64,000 nucleotides of DNA from the NCBI RefSeq assembly GCF_900258515.1, contig NZ_LT984884.1, positions 2,639,353 to 2,703,352 of the forward strand, written 5' to 3'. Within the stretch, counting starts at the first letter, position 1. Each line of letters begins with the position of its first letter. Positions 45,623 to 55,177 of this stretch are shown piece by piece. This DNA is from Lentibacillus sp. Marseille-P4043 (GTDB taxonomy: Bacteria; Bacillota; Bacilli; Bacillales; Amphibacillaceae). The translations under genes and the position numbers were made by a program. Below the pieces are notes generated by a model, which saw only the letters and a list, made by a program, of their open reading frames with translations, was not told where the DNA came from and made no database searches.

Positions 45623-45742
45623 AATAACACAACTTTCGCGGCAATAAAATAAGATCAAACAGTTAACTAAGGCAAACTTGGAACGTTTCTAATAAATTCT
45701 GAATCAGGTCACATTGTGGAAGTGCGGATTAGAGGTGTTTTA

Positions 45743-46294
45743 ATGTCAAAAATCTTTCAGTTTACCATTTTGATAGTCTTTATTTTTCTGGCTGGATGTA
45801 ACGGTATTTCAAACTATGATGATAACGAAGTAGCAGCCATTGTAAAAGGACAAGAAATTACAGTAGGTGATTTGCGGTTTTTATACCCAGATGATACTGC
45901 GTTGGATTATCTTGAATGGGCAATAAATGTAGAGTTGGTAAAACAAGAGGTAAAGGATATGAACCTTGATGTTTCTGACAATTTAGAAGGGGCCGATGAT
46001 TGGTTTAGGGAACTGCCTCCTAAAAACACAAAAGATGAAGGAGGAAAACAAATTCGTAAGTTTGCCGAATCACAAGCAAAAAAATTAGATATGAAACCAG
46101 AAGAATTTCAGCGGGATTATGCGAAAAGAATTGATGAGCAAAATGCTTATATCACTACTTACCTTGAAGAAAAGTTAGGGGAAGCAGAACTTAATGATGA
46201 AAAATGGGCGGAGGAATCTCACGAAAAAGTTGACTATTTATTAGAGGAATTGGTGGAAGAGAATGAGGAAGAAATTGAAGTATTAATTGATTAA
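45743..46294 (+). CDS. SurA/PrsA-N-like lipoprotein
   Basis: 183 residues from ATG 45743. Signal ending LIVFIFLAGC (lipobox Leu-Ala-Gly-Cys). The mature part starts NYDDNEVAAIVKGQEITVGD followed by helices like the SurA N-terminal chaperone domain (LEWAINVELVKQEVKDMNLD). There is no parvulin domain. The C-terminus is strongly acidic. An extracytoplasmic chaperone-like role is inferred. Confidence 0.7.
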   Translation: MSKIFQFTILIVFIFLAGCNGISNYDDNEVAAIVKGQEITVGDLRFLYPDDTALDYLEWAINVELVKQEVKDMNLDVSDNLEGADDWFRELPPKNTKDEGGKQIRKFAESQAKKLDMKPEEFQRDYAKRIDEQNAYITTYLEEKLGEAELNDEKWAEESHEKVDYLLEELVEENEEEIEVLID

Positions 46295-46610
46295 TTTATA
46301 CCATAATAAGGCGCGATTCCAGAATAGCTTACGGTCTAATCCTTTTAAAACGCTTTTAGGATTAAGCAGGTAAACATTCCTGAGAATCCAATTAACAATT
46401 GTTGTGAGAGTTAATTAAAGATGGTGAAAGCGGTGAAAGAGGTAGAGAAACATTAGGGCTTTCATTGGTGGAGGTAAACAGTATGTGGATGCCCTAAAAT
46501 TTGAAAATAAATAAACACATTTCAACAAACGGACGCTTTTATGATAAATTGACCAAGCCTTTTCTGTTTGTAAAATTCTGTTGCTTCTTTGATATAATAG
46601 AGGTAAACAT
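46295..46610. other. intergenic with a dispersed-motif copy and promoter
   Basis: CAACAAACGGACGC near 46514 is a motif copy. GATATAAT at 46591-46598 is a good -10 ahead of the small ORF at 46611. Nothing else seen. Confidence 0.35.
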
Positions 46611-46751
46611 TTGAACGGAGGAAACTGTGGGCATAAACAATACATTTCCGCTGATACCCAAAGGTTATTTACATTAGGGTATCTAAGTCTTTTATTTGTT
46701 CCTTTTCTTCTTTTTCGTATTAAACTAAGTGATAAAGATGAACCGATGTAG
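46611..46751 (+). CDS. small membrane peptide (candidate)
   Basis: 46 codons from TTG 46611, six bases after AGAGGT and just downstream of a TATAAT. NGGNCGHKQYISADTQRLFT then one helix GYLSLLFVPFLLF and a basic/acidic tail. The head with Cys-Gly-His is protein-like. Unknown. Confidence 0.45.
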   Translation: MNGGNCGHKQYISADTQRLFTLGYLSLLFVPFLLFRIKLSDKDEPM

Positions 46752-46876
46752 TAGTTTTTTCAACAATACGCTAATGCGGAATAAAACAATTCTTGAACTA
46801 AGCCATATTGTGGAGTTTATGGATTGGGGAGATAAAAATTTGTTGACGTTAATTCGAGGAATTGATACCCTTGTAA

Positions 46877-46892
46877 TAGAAAGGTCGTTCTA
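46877..46892. promoter_or_regulatory. TetR operator 1
   Basis: TAGAAAGGTCGTTCTA: the 5-bp arms TAGAA/TTCTA flank a 6-base core and are followed by TATAAA. It lies 26 bases before the TetR start. The nearly identical site at 47489 precedes the MFS gene. Confidence 0.65.
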
Positions 46893-46917
46893 TATAAATA
46901 AAGGAGAAGTGGATGAC

Positions 46918-47472
46918 ATGAGTCGGTCTGTAAAAAAAGATACATTACTTGAAGTGGCTGAACGATTATTTTATGAATACGGATTTCGTGGGGTAGGTTT
47001 AAAGCAAATCATAAGTGAAGCGAATGTAGCAACGATGACGCTTTATAATCATTTTTCTTCCAAAGACAATTTGGTCGAAGAAGTACTTAAGCAACGTGAA
47101 GCACGTTATTGGTCTTATTTGGATTCAACCATAGAAACAGAATCGGATTCTCCTTTTATTCTTGCTGTAGAAGCTCATGGCCGCTGGTTGAAAGAACAGT
47201 CCTACAAAGGAGATATGTTTTTACGAGCGATAGAAGATTATGCAGGAACGGATAATGAGATTGAAAATATTGCAAGGGGACATAAATCTAGATTGCTAGA
47301 ATATTTTCAGCAATTGGCTCAAATAAAAGAGAAAGAAAACAAACGAGATTTAGCTAATCAATTAACGTTGCTGCTTGAAGGAACTACCTCCATGACGACA
47401 TTGATTGGTGCAGATAAAGCAACGGAGTACTCTATTGCGATGGCGAGGACACTTGTCCAACATACATCGTAA
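46918..47472 (+). CDS. TetR-family transcriptional regulator
   Basis: 184 residues from ATG 46918: VKKDTLLEVAERLFYEYGFR, GVGLKQIISEANVATMTLYN and HFSSKDNLVEEVL form the TetR HTH. The C-terminal ligand domain follows. The frame extends to 46729, but that part contains the operator and has no ribosome site. It probably represses itself and the adjacent MFS gene through the two TAGAA-N6-TTCTA sites. Confidence 0.92.
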   Translation: MSRSVKKDTLLEVAERLFYEYGFRGVGLKQIISEANVATMTLYNHFSSKDNLVEEVLKQREARYWSYLDSTIETESDSPFILAVEAHGRWLKEQSYKGDMFLRAIEDYAGTDNEIENIARGHKSRLLEYFQQLAQIKEKENKRDLANQLTLLLEGTTSMTTLIGADKATEYSIAMARTLVQHTS

Positions 47473-47488
47473 TTTTTTAATACAAAAT

Positions 47489-47504
47489 TAGAAAGGTCAT
47501 TCTA
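47489..47504. promoter_or_regulatory. TetR operator 2
   Basis: TAGAAAGGTCATTCTA followed by TATAAA, 24 bases before the MFS start. It differs from operator 1 by one base. Confidence 0.65.
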
Positions 47505-47527
47505 TATAAATTATTGAGTTAGGGTGA

Positions 47528-48715
47528 ATGGATACGATGAAATTTTCAAAGTTAGTTTTACCAGGGGTTACCATGATTGCTGTCACCTATGGATTAGCGA
47601 GATTTAGCTTTGGGTTGCTTCTTCCCGATATGAATGAATCACTTAATATGTCTGAGTTTGTATCAGGGGTGATCTCCTCGTTATTTTATTTGGCCTATTG
47701 CTGTACGATTGTCTTATCCACTGTGATTACGACAAAGGAAGGACCAAGGAGGATGATTATTTTAGCTGGTCTGTCAGCTTTTGCTGGATTGCTGTTGATG
47801 TCTATGACTCCAAATGCATGGTGGCTTGCGTTGGGCGTGTTACTTGCTGGAGGAAGCACAGGCTTGGCATCTCCACCATATGGTGCGGCGATATCGCTAT
47901 GGATTAGAGGGGATAAACAGGGGAAAGCAAATACATGGATTAATTCGGGAACAAGTTTTGGCATTATCCTGTCTGGAGCTGGAGCTATTCTATTATCACC
48001 GAATTGGAGACTAACGTATTTGATTTATGCAATGTTGACATTTCTGATATTGATATGGAATTTCCGAGCCATTCCAAAAGTCGGGATGGGGGAGGGATTG
48101 CAGTTTAAAAAGGGGAACCTCTCTATACGAGGAGTGAGAGGGTCTATCCCTTTGATATTGGCATCGCTTATCCTGGGAATCTCCACAGCACCCTTTTGGA
48201 CATTTTCCAGATCGTTTATTGAAGCGGCTGGTGATTACAGTGATTGGGAACTTTCTGGATTTTGGATCGCCATTGGATTATTTGGTGTGCTGGGTGGTTT
48301 TTCTGGTTATCTAATTGAAAAGAGAGGGCTGTCTTTTTCTTATACATTAGGAAGTTTGTCTATTGCTTCAGCGTCCATTATTCTGGCTCTTTCACCCGAA
48401 TACTTTTCAACTTCCTACTTATCAGCTGGAATTTTCGGTAGCTCCTATATATTTCTAAGCGGTGTTCTCCTTGTGTGGGGAATTCGTGTATTTATTACAA
48501 ATGCATCATTAGGTATTGGCGTTCCATTTTTACTTTTGGCAGTAGGGCAAGTAATTGGTTCCATACTCGCTGGCTGGTTTATTGGAGCATGGGGCTATGC
48601 TCCTTCGTTTATACTTTATGGAGTAATTGGTATGGTGGCTACCCTTATAGGCCCAAAAAATCGTCAGAAAGAGAGTCTAAAAACAAGAAAGCATTGGATT
48701 GAAAGTACACAATAA
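47528..48715 (+). CDS. MFS transporter, YbfB/YjiJ type
   Basis: 395 residues, 12 helices. YGLARFSFGLLLPDM at the start, GPRRMIILAG in the first cytoplasmic loop, and SPPYGAAISLWI with NTWINSGTSFGIILSG are the YbfB/YjiJ signature runs. Probably an efflux or uptake carrier controlled by the upstream TetR protein. Substrate unknown. Confidence 0.9.
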   Translation: MDTMKFSKLVLPGVTMIAVTYGLARFSFGLLLPDMNESLNMSEFVSGVISSLFYLAYCCTIVLSTVITTKEGPRRMIILAGLSAFAGLLLMSMTPNAWWLALGVLLAGGSTGLASPPYGAAISLWIRGDKQGKANTWINSGTSFGIILSGAGAILLSPNWRLTYLIYAMLTFLILIWNFRAIPKVGMGEGLQFKKGNLSIRGVRGSIPLILASLILGISTAPFWTFSRSFIEAAGDYSDWELSGFWIAIGLFGVLGGFSGYLIEKRGLSFSYTLGSLSIASASIILALSPEYFSTSYLSAGIFGSSYIFLSGVLLVWGIRVFITNASLGIGVPFLLLAVGQVIGSILAGWFIGAWGYAPSFILYGVIGMVATLIGPKNRQKESLKTRKHWIESTQ

Positions 48716-48725
48716 AACAAGAAAC

Positions 48726-48887
48726 ACCATTTCGCAGGGCATGGTGGAAACCCCGTTTAGTTCAAAAAGTCCATTTGAGAATGACCGGAAAAAATTTGAA
48801 ACGACTGATATTGCACGAGCGGTCATATATGCTGTGACGCAGCCTGACTATATAAATGTAAACGAAATTACAGTTAGACCGATTTAA
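48726..48887 (+). pseudogene. short-chain dehydrogenase 3' fragment
   Basis: QGMVETPF followed by FETTDIARAVIYAVTQPDYI and NVNEITVRPI-stop is the closing part of NAD(P)-dependent SDR oxidoreductases. The Rossmann N-terminus and catalytic Tyr are absent. Confidence 0.75.
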
Positions 48888-48903
48888 TTAGATTAATTTC
48901 TGC

Positions 48904-49056
48904 GGACTATTGTACAATAGTCCGAACCCCATTAAGAGGGGGTTGGCAGTTAGAGAAAAAATAATCCCTCAGCGATACCCGGAACGCATATGAGGGGTTA
49001 TTTTTTATGGTCAGACATCATAAACCACAATTAACACCAAAGGAGATCATAAGCAT
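48904..49056 (-). pseudogene. decayed copy of the holin-like type I toxin locus
   Basis: The minus strand from ATG 49056 reads MLMISFGVNCGL-stop. With one base inserted it would continue toward MSDHKK as at 44405. The antisense-strand terminator (48960-49002) is conserved. A perfect 20-bp palindrome (GGACTATTGTACAATAGTCC, 48904-48923) stands where the intact locus has AATAGACC. The toxin is dead; the antisense RNA could still be made. Confidence 0.7.
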
Positions 49057-49203
49057 TAAGGCGTTTCCTCCACTATGTCTCCACAGTATTGAAATTACAA
49101 AAAATTGCCCCTCCTTTTTTCCAAGCATATAACAAACCCTAGTCTCCCTATGCTATCTCTGCTATTATTAGTAATATAGAACTACTTAAGGAGCGAACGA
49201 AAC

Positions 49204-50748
49204 ATGGCAGCTAGAGCAGATATAGATTTTCAAAAAGACTTATTTGATGCAGCGACAAAAATGCGTGGTAGTGTGGCGCCGGCTGATTACAAGCATTATG
49301 TGTTGCCGTTGATATTTTTACGATATTTATCGAATCGATATGAAATCAGAAAAGACGAGATTCATAGTTTAGTAAAAGATCCATCAAGTGACTGGTATGC
49401 ACCAGATGAAGATACACAACACATTATCATGGAAGATTCCGATATGTACTTGGCTGAGAATGTGTACGTTGTGCCGGAAGAAGCAAGATGGTCATACATT
49501 CTTAAAAATGCCAAGCAGCCAAACATTAAAGAAATTTTGGATAATGCGATGAAGCGTTTAGAAGAAGAAAATCCGGATTTGGAAGGGATGTTGCCGCGGA
49601 CATTCCAAGGGAGCAACTTGCCACCGGAAAATATTGCAGGATTAATCGAGATTTTTTCACGAGATGTGTTTAGTGCGAACGATGAACGCAGTGTCGATAT
49701 TATCGGGCGCGTGTATGAGTATTTTATAAGTGAATTTGCCTCAACGGAAGGAAACCGCGGTGGTGAATTCTTTACCCCAGCATCGGTTGTTTCTCTTTTG
49801 GTAAAAATGCTGGAGCCAATTAAGGGTACCGTGTTTGATCCGGCGTGTGGCTCAGGCGGTATGTTCATTCAAAGTGAGGAATATGCTCCAAGGCGGAATG
49901 CGTTATCGTTTTACGGGCAAGAAAACGTGACAACGACGGTTCGGTTGGGAAAAATGAACGTGCTACTACATGGGATGAATGCGGATATTCGTCTAGGGAA
50001 TTCGTTGTTGGATGATAAGTTTCCGGATTTGAAAGCAGATTACGTCATTGCCAATCCACCATTCAACCAGGACGATTGGGGAGCGGATCGCATCTCAAAT
50101 GATGATCCTCGTTTAGTTGGACCGGTAACGAACAGCAATGCCAACTACATGTGGATGCAGCATTTCTTTGCCCATTTGAATGAGCATGGAACAGCTGGGT
50201 TTGTTATGGCGAATGGTGCGATGACGACAAACTTAAAGCAAGAAAAACAGGTCCGTGAATGGTTTGTCGATGGTGGATATATTGATTGTATTGTAGCATT
50301 GCCAGAAAAATTATTCCTATCAACTGGTATTCCTGTTTGTCTTTTCTTCCTCAGCAAGACACGAGATGGAGATGGGGATCACCGCGAACGCAAAAATGAA
50401 ATATTGTTTATTGATGCTCGGCAGAAGGGTTCACTCGTTAGCCGGAAGCAAAAAGCATTGTCTGAAGAAGAAATCGCAGGCATTGCTGAGGTTTATCATA
50501 CATTCAAGTTTGATGAAGAAGCTGTGAAAGATGTGGCAGGGTTCTGTAAAGTTGCGACATTGGATGAAGTGAAGGAAAATGACTACAAGCTGACACCGGG
50601 AATTTACGTTGGAACGGAAGAAATAGAGGATGATGGCGTGCCGTTTGAGGAAAAGATGGAGTTCTTGCGCACGAAATTATTTGAGCAATTTGAGGAATCA
50701 GATCGCCTCCAGGAGAAGATTAGGAAGGATTTGGAGGGGTTGGTGTGA
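49204..50748 (+). CDS. hsdM: type I restriction-modification methyltransferase subunit HsdM
   Basis: 514 residues: N-terminal helical domain (to about 160), then the adenine N6-methyltransferase with SAM motif DPACGSGGM (212-220) and catalytic NPPF (284-287, preceded by IA). AAGGAGCGAACGAAAC precedes ATG. The stop overlaps the hsdS GTG by 4 bases. Together with HsdS it methylates a split recognition site; with HsdR it restricts. Confidence 0.96.
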   Translation: MAARADIDFQKDLFDAATKMRGSVAPADYKHYVLPLIFLRYLSNRYEIRKDEIHSLVKDPSSDWYAPDEDTQHIIMEDSDMYLAENVYVVPEEARWSYILKNAKQPNIKEILDNAMKRLEEENPDLEGMLPRTFQGSNLPPENIAGLIEIFSRDVFSANDERSVDIIGRVYEYFISEFASTEGNRGGEFFTPASVVSLLVKMLEPIKGTVFDPACGSGGMFIQSEEYAPRRNALSFYGQENVTTTVRLGKMNVLLHGMNADIRLGNSLLDDKFPDLKADYVIANPPFNQDDWGADRISNDDPRLVGPVTNSNANYMWMQHFFAHLNEHGTAGFVMANGAMTTNLKQEKQVREWFVDGGYIDCIVALPEKLFLSTGIPVCLFFLSKTRDGDGDHRERKNEILFIDARQKGSLVSRKQKALSEEEIAGIAEVYHTFKFDEEAVKDVAGFCKVATLDEVKENDYKLTPGIYVGTEEIEDDGVPFEEKMEFLRTKLFEQFEESDRLQEKIRKDLEGLV

Positions 50749-51977
50749 GTGAGTTTGAAAGGGTTAGGTTAGGGGATTTAGTTGATAGTATTTCGGTAAA
50801 ACATAAGTTTGATAAGGATAAACTTGTCTTTCTAAACACTTCAGATATACTTAACGGTGAAATTTTGCATCATAATTATAATGAGGTATCAAAATTTCCT
50901 GGACAAGCAAAAAAAACGATTAACAATGGCGATATTTTGTATAGTGAAATAAGACCTAAAAATAGGAGATTCGCATTTGTAGATTTTGATTCTGAAGATT
51001 ATGTTGTGTCTACTAAATTAATGGTTTTAAGGGTGAAAGCTGACACTCGGGTATTAGTTAAGTATGTTTATTATTATTTAACTATGGATCAGACAATAAA
51101 TCAGCTGCAGTCTATTGCCGAATATAGGTCAGGGACGTTTCCTCAAATCACGTTTTCTGAGTTATCAAGTTTGGAGATACCATTGCCTTCAATTGATGAA
51201 CAAGAAAGAATTGTTGATATAATTGAGAGCATTGATAGAAAAGAATCATTAAACCATGAAATGAACGAAACTCTCGAAGAAATGGCCATGACGCTTTATA
51301 AACATTGGTTCGTTGATTTTGGCCCATTTCAAGATGGGGAGTTTGTTGAATCGGAATGGGGGATGATTCCAAAGAATTGGGAAATTCATTCGTTATATAA
51401 TATTGCTGATTTCGTAAACGGAAAAGCTTTTAAAATGAAGAACTTGAATGATTTTGAGGGTTTACCAGTTATTAAAATTGCTGAGTTGAAGTCGGGGATC
51501 ACAAGAAATACCAAATTTTATATGAATAAATACGATATGAAACATGAGATCAATGATGGTGGTATATTGTTTGCTTGGTCAGCTTCACTGGGTGTCTATA
51601 TGTGGACCAAAGGAAAGGCTTTATTAAATCAGCATATTTTTAATGTGCAACCTAAAGAAAAATCAAATATTACAAAACCATTAATTTATTTTATATTAAA
51701 AAGGGTAATCAATAAATTTGTATCAATTGCTGCAGGGCGAGCTACGACAATGGGACATATAACGAAACAGCATTTAATTGACGAAAAAATTGCTCTCCCT
51801 ACTTCAGAATTATTGGATCAAATTCAAAAACAGTTGAAGCCATATTACGATCTAATTTTATCAAATTCAAAAGAAATAGAGGAGTTAATTAGTTTACGTG
51901 ATTACCTCCTCCCAAAACTAATCTCAGGAGAAATCGATGTATCAGATGCAGAGGGCATAGTTGACGAAACGCTTTAG
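50745..51977 (+). CDS. hsdS: type I restriction-modification specificity subunit HsdS
   Basis: 410 residues from GTG. Two target-recognition domains (about 1-150 and 205-360), each followed by a conserved helical spacer (LPSIDEQERIVDIIESIDRK and LLDQIQKQLKPYYDLILSNS). The junction contains NETLEEMAMTLYKHWFVDFG. The gene is visibly more AT-rich than hsdM and hsdR, as expected for exchangeable recognition domains. The recognised sequence cannot be predicted. Confidence 0.94.
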   Translation: MSEFERVRLGDLVDSISVKHKFDKDKLVFLNTSDILNGEILHHNYNEVSKFPGQAKKTINNGDILYSEIRPKNRRFAFVDFDSEDYVVSTKLMVLRVKADTRVLVKYVYYYLTMDQTINQLQSIAEYRSGTFPQITFSELSSLEIPLPSIDEQERIVDIIESIDRKESLNHEMNETLEEMAMTLYKHWFVDFGPFQDGEFVESEWGMIPKNWEIHSLYNIADFVNGKAFKMKNLNDFEGLPVIKIAELKSGITRNTKFYMNKYDMKHEINDGGILFAWSASLGVYMWTKGKALLNQHIFNVQPKEKSNITKPLIYFILKRVINKFVSIAAGRATTMGHITKQHLIDEKIALPTSELLDQIQKQLKPYYDLILSNSKEIEELISLRDYLLPKLISGEIDVSDAEGIVDETL

Positions 51978-51993
51978 CAAAGGGGATTTGACG

Positions 51994-54900
51994 ATGAATG
52001 TACTTGGTGAATCGGATTTTGAGGAAACGACGATTGAGCGGCTTGGGAAGTTAGGCTATGAATACTTGCATGGGCAAGAGCTATTCCAGCGCGGGGAGCG
52101 GGACCGCCTGCAGGAAGTAGTGCTTCATGGACGTTTAGCAACTTTTTTGCGGCATTCCTATCCAATGATTCCGACTGATGAAGTTGATCGATTGGCGAAT
52201 GTTTTTGCGTTGAATGAAGGTGTCGGCTGGGAAGATCGGAATTTTTACTTTCACCAGAAATGTGTCAAGGGACTGGAGTTTGTATATGAGGAAGATAACG
52301 AAGAAAAAGTCCAGCATGTTTATCCAATTGATTGGGAACATCCGGAGAACAATGACTTTCTGGTTGTGAATCAATTTTCGATTGAAGGGCGCATGTCACG
52401 TCGTCCGGATGTAGTTATTTTTGTAAACGGGCTTCCGCTCATTGTGTTTGAATTGAAAAATCCGAACAAGGAAAATGTTACCGTACATGATGCTTACAAC
52501 CAGATCCGCAACTATACGCATGATATTTCGAAGCTGTTTGAATATAATGCCTTTACCGTTGTTTCGGACGGGGTGGAAACAATGCACGGGATGCCGTCTG
52601 CTGCATATGATTTTTTTGCTTCCTGGAAAACGATTGATGGTGTGAGCGTGGACAATAATGTGGCGAATACGATGCGAACGTTAATTCAAGGGTTGTTTCC
52701 GAAAGATCGGCTGCTGAATTATATCCGCAATTTCATCGTCTTTTTGGATAAAGGGGATAAGCGGATAAAGATTGGTGCGAAATATCATCAATATTTTGGT
52801 GTGAATTTTGCAGTTGACGAGACTGTACGGGCAACGAGTCCTGATGGTGATCGCCGTATTGGTGTGATGTATCATACGACTGGTTCCGGCAAATCGATCA
52901 GTATGTTGTTTTATAGTTCGATTTTGGCTAAGCATAAACAATTGGATAATCCGACAATTGTTATTCAGGTTGATCGTAATGATTTGGATGTGCAGCTGCA
53001 CGACACGTTTTCGGAAGGCTATAGCTTGATTGGGCATATTCACCATGCGGAAAAATCTGATCAATTGCGTGACTTATTAAAAGGTGAAGGTGGCCAGATT
53101 GTTTTTTCCACGATTGAGAAATTTCGGCTGAAGGAAGGGGAGGCTAAACACCCTGTGCTTTCAGATCGCAGCAATATTATCGTCATTTCCGATGAAGCCC
53201 ATCGCACCCAATCTGGTTTTGATGGTGGATATGCGGCACAATTACGGTATGCGGTGCCAAATGCTTCATTCGTTGGGTTTACGGGTACACCGGTTCAACT
53301 GCTTGGAAACAATACAGAGGAAATTTTTGGTCACGTAATTCACCGATACGATATGGCGCAGGCTGTTCAGGATAAAGCTGTTTTGCCATTGTATTACGAA
53401 AGTCGGATGATTCCGCTTGATTTTGCAGGGGCGGGAATTGATGAAGAGTATGAATCGATTGTTACGGAAATCGGCATGGAAGATGAGGAGTCTGATTCGT
53501 ACAAGTTGAAATGGGCAGCACTGGAAAAGGTAGTTGGGACACCGAAACGTTTACACAAACTTGCGGGGTCTATTTTGGATCATTTTAACGCCGCGGCAAA
53601 TCCGTATCAAAAAGGGATGATCGTCTGCATGAGCAGGCAAGTTGCGGTTCGCTTGTACGAGGCGTTGAAACAGCGGGATGATTGTCCGGAAGTGGAAATC
53701 GTCATGACCGGAAAGATTGCCAAAGATCCGGATAGCTGGCGCAAGCAAAATCCTGGCAGTAAGTATGCGCATATTAAAACGAAAGAAGAACAGGAAGATG
53801 TGAAAAAGCGCCTGAAAAATCCGGAAGATCCGTTGAAATTAGTTATCGTAGTTTCCATGTGGCTGACAGGTTTTGATGCTCCAAATCTATCATTCTTATA
53901 TGTTGACAAACCAATGCACGGTCACAACCTGATCCAAGCAATTGCTCGTGTTAACCGTGTTTTTCCTGGAAAAGAAGGCGGATTGATTGTTGATTTCATC
54001 GGGATTGCCACATCGCTAAAGGAAGCAACGAACAATTATACTGGAGACAATGCGACCAATCAGACAAACATTGACGTGGATGCTGCGGTTGGAATTTTTC
54101 AAAAACATTTAAAAGAAGTGCGCGGACTATTCGGGGCGATTGAACATCGTGATGACTGGCGGGCTTTGCCGAAGATCGAGCGGGACGATTTGATTGCGGA
54201 TTTGGTGAATGAACAGTTAAATGGTGATCCGGAATCCTTTGTTGAGACATGTGTGAAGTTGGAAAAAGCATATAAGCTCATTAAACATCTGCAGGAAATT
54301 ATTCCACTGGCAGATGAAGTTACCCTCTATCAGATGGTGCGTGTCCAAGTGAAAAAGTTGATTTCACCGAGAAAAGTGGGGACAGAAAGCAATGAAACGA
54401 TTGAGGAGCGGCTGAATCAATTAGTTGATAGCCATCTGGAGACGAAAGATCCAGTCGATATTTATCAAGTAGCTGGAATTGAAAAACCTGATATTAGCAT
54501 TTTGGATGAAGCGTTTTTGAAAGATATCGAAAGCAAGCAGGAGCATGAAGACTTACGACTGAAATTACTGCAGAAACTGTTAGAAGGTCATATTACGGTG
54601 AATTTTAAAAAGAACAGTCCAAAAGAACGCCAGATGCGTGAATTGTTGGAGAAAACGCTGACCGATTATCATAACCGGATAATACAAGCGGCTGACGTTG
54701 TACGGATGATGGTGGAAATGCGAAAGGACGTGGATGAGGAAGCTGAATTTCGCGGGGAGCTTGGTTTGAATGATGAAGAGGCCGAATTTTATAAGGCAAT
54801 AACTGGCCTGGAAATGGAATCCTTTGACAATGCGTTCTTGGCGGATCTGATTCATAAAGTGGTCAAAGAGCTGAAGAAAAACTTGAGCCAGGATTGGACA

Positions 54901-55056
54901 AGCGACCACCGTAAAAATATTTATGCCAAAGTAAAAATCTCCGTAAAAAACGTGTTGATGCGCGAGAATATTAAGGGGCAGCAACTGTTGTTTATTACGA
55001 ATGCGATTATGAAGGAAGCTGTCGAGCAGTATGGGGATTGGCCGAATGAAGCGTAG
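51994..55056 (+). CDS. hsdR: type I restriction endonuclease subunit HsdR
   Basis: About 1020 residues from ATG 51994, behind AAAGGGGATTTGACG (the frame also opens at TTG 51961). Nuclease centre Asp139 ... Glu153-x-Lys155 (RRPDVVIFVNGLPLIVFELK), translocase Walker A HTTGSGKS (294-301), ISDEAHRTQ (DEAH 400-403), GFTGTP and QAIARVNR. All motifs are intact. ATP-driven translocation and random cleavage of unmethylated DNA. Confidence 0.96.
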   Translation: MNVLGESDFEETTIERLGKLGYEYLHGQELFQRGERDRLQEVVLHGRLATFLRHSYPMIPTDEVDRLANVFALNEGVGWEDRNFYFHQKCVKGLEFVYEEDNEEKVQHVYPIDWEHPENNDFLVVNQFSIEGRMSRRPDVVIFVNGLPLIVFELKNPNKENVTVHDAYNQIRNYTHDISKLFEYNAFTVVSDGVETMHGMPSAAYDFFASWKTIDGVSVDNNVANTMRTLIQGLFPKDRLLNYIRNFIVFLDKGDKRIKIGAKYHQYFGVNFAVDETVRATSPDGDRRIGVMYHTTGSGKSISMLFYSSILAKHKQLDNPTIVIQVDRNDLDVQLHDTFSEGYSLIGHIHHAEKSDQLRDLLKGEGGQIVFSTIEKFRLKEGEAKHPVLSDRSNIIVISDEAHRTQSGFDGGYAAQLRYAVPNASFVGFTGTPVQLLGNNTEEIFGHVIHRYDMAQAVQDKAVLPLYYESRMIPLDFAGAGIDEEYESIVTEIGMEDEESDSYKLKWAALEKVVGTPKRLHKLAGSILDHFNAAANPYQKGMIVCMSRQVAVRLYEALKQRDDCPEVEIVMTGKIAKDPDSWRKQNPGSKYAHIKTKEEQEDVKKRLKNPEDPLKLVIVVSMWLTGFDAPNLSFLYVDKPMHGHNLIQAIARVNRVFPGKEGGLIVDFIGIATSLKEATNNYTGDNATNQTNIDVDAAVGIFQKHLKEVRGLFGAIEHRDDWRALPKIERDDLIADLVNEQLNGDPESFVETCVKLEKAYKLIKHLQEIIPLADEVTLYQMVRVQVKKLISPRKVGTESNETIEERLNQLVDSHLETKDPVDIYQVAGIEKPDISILDEAFLKDIESKQEHEDLRLKLLQKLLEGHITVNFKKNSPKERQMRELLEKTLTDYHNRIIQAADVVRMMVEMRKDVDEEAEFRGELGLNDEEAEFYKAITGLEMESFDNAFLADLIHKVVKELKKNLSQDWTSDHRKNIYAKVKISVKNVLMRENIKGQQLLFITNAIMKEAVEQYGDWPNEA

Positions 55057-55075
55057 TGTGGGATGATATTTGGAA

Positions 55076-55141
55076 CCAACAAGAAATAAGACCTCCCCTC
55101 TGAGTACCCAGCTCTAGTCGGGAGATCTTTTCTTCGGACAA
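55076..55141. terminator. dispersed 65-bp terminator-like element, copy 2
   Basis: CCAACAAGAAATAAGACCTC, CCCTCTGAGTACCCAGCTCT, then GGGAGATCTTTTCTTCGGAC. It lies just after hsdR. AAGACCTCCC pairs with GGGAGATCTT. Confidence 0.7.
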
Positions 55142-55177
55142 TGAGCCAACCCTTTTGATGGGGTTTGATCATTGCAC

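Noticed and set aside
46729..46917. N-terminal extension of the TetR ORF
   Set aside because: It contains the operator and promoter and lacks a ribosome site; the HTH begins after ATG 46918.
52135..54984. Several minus-strand ORFs opposite hsdR
   Set aside because: Shadow frames of hsdR with no independent motifs.
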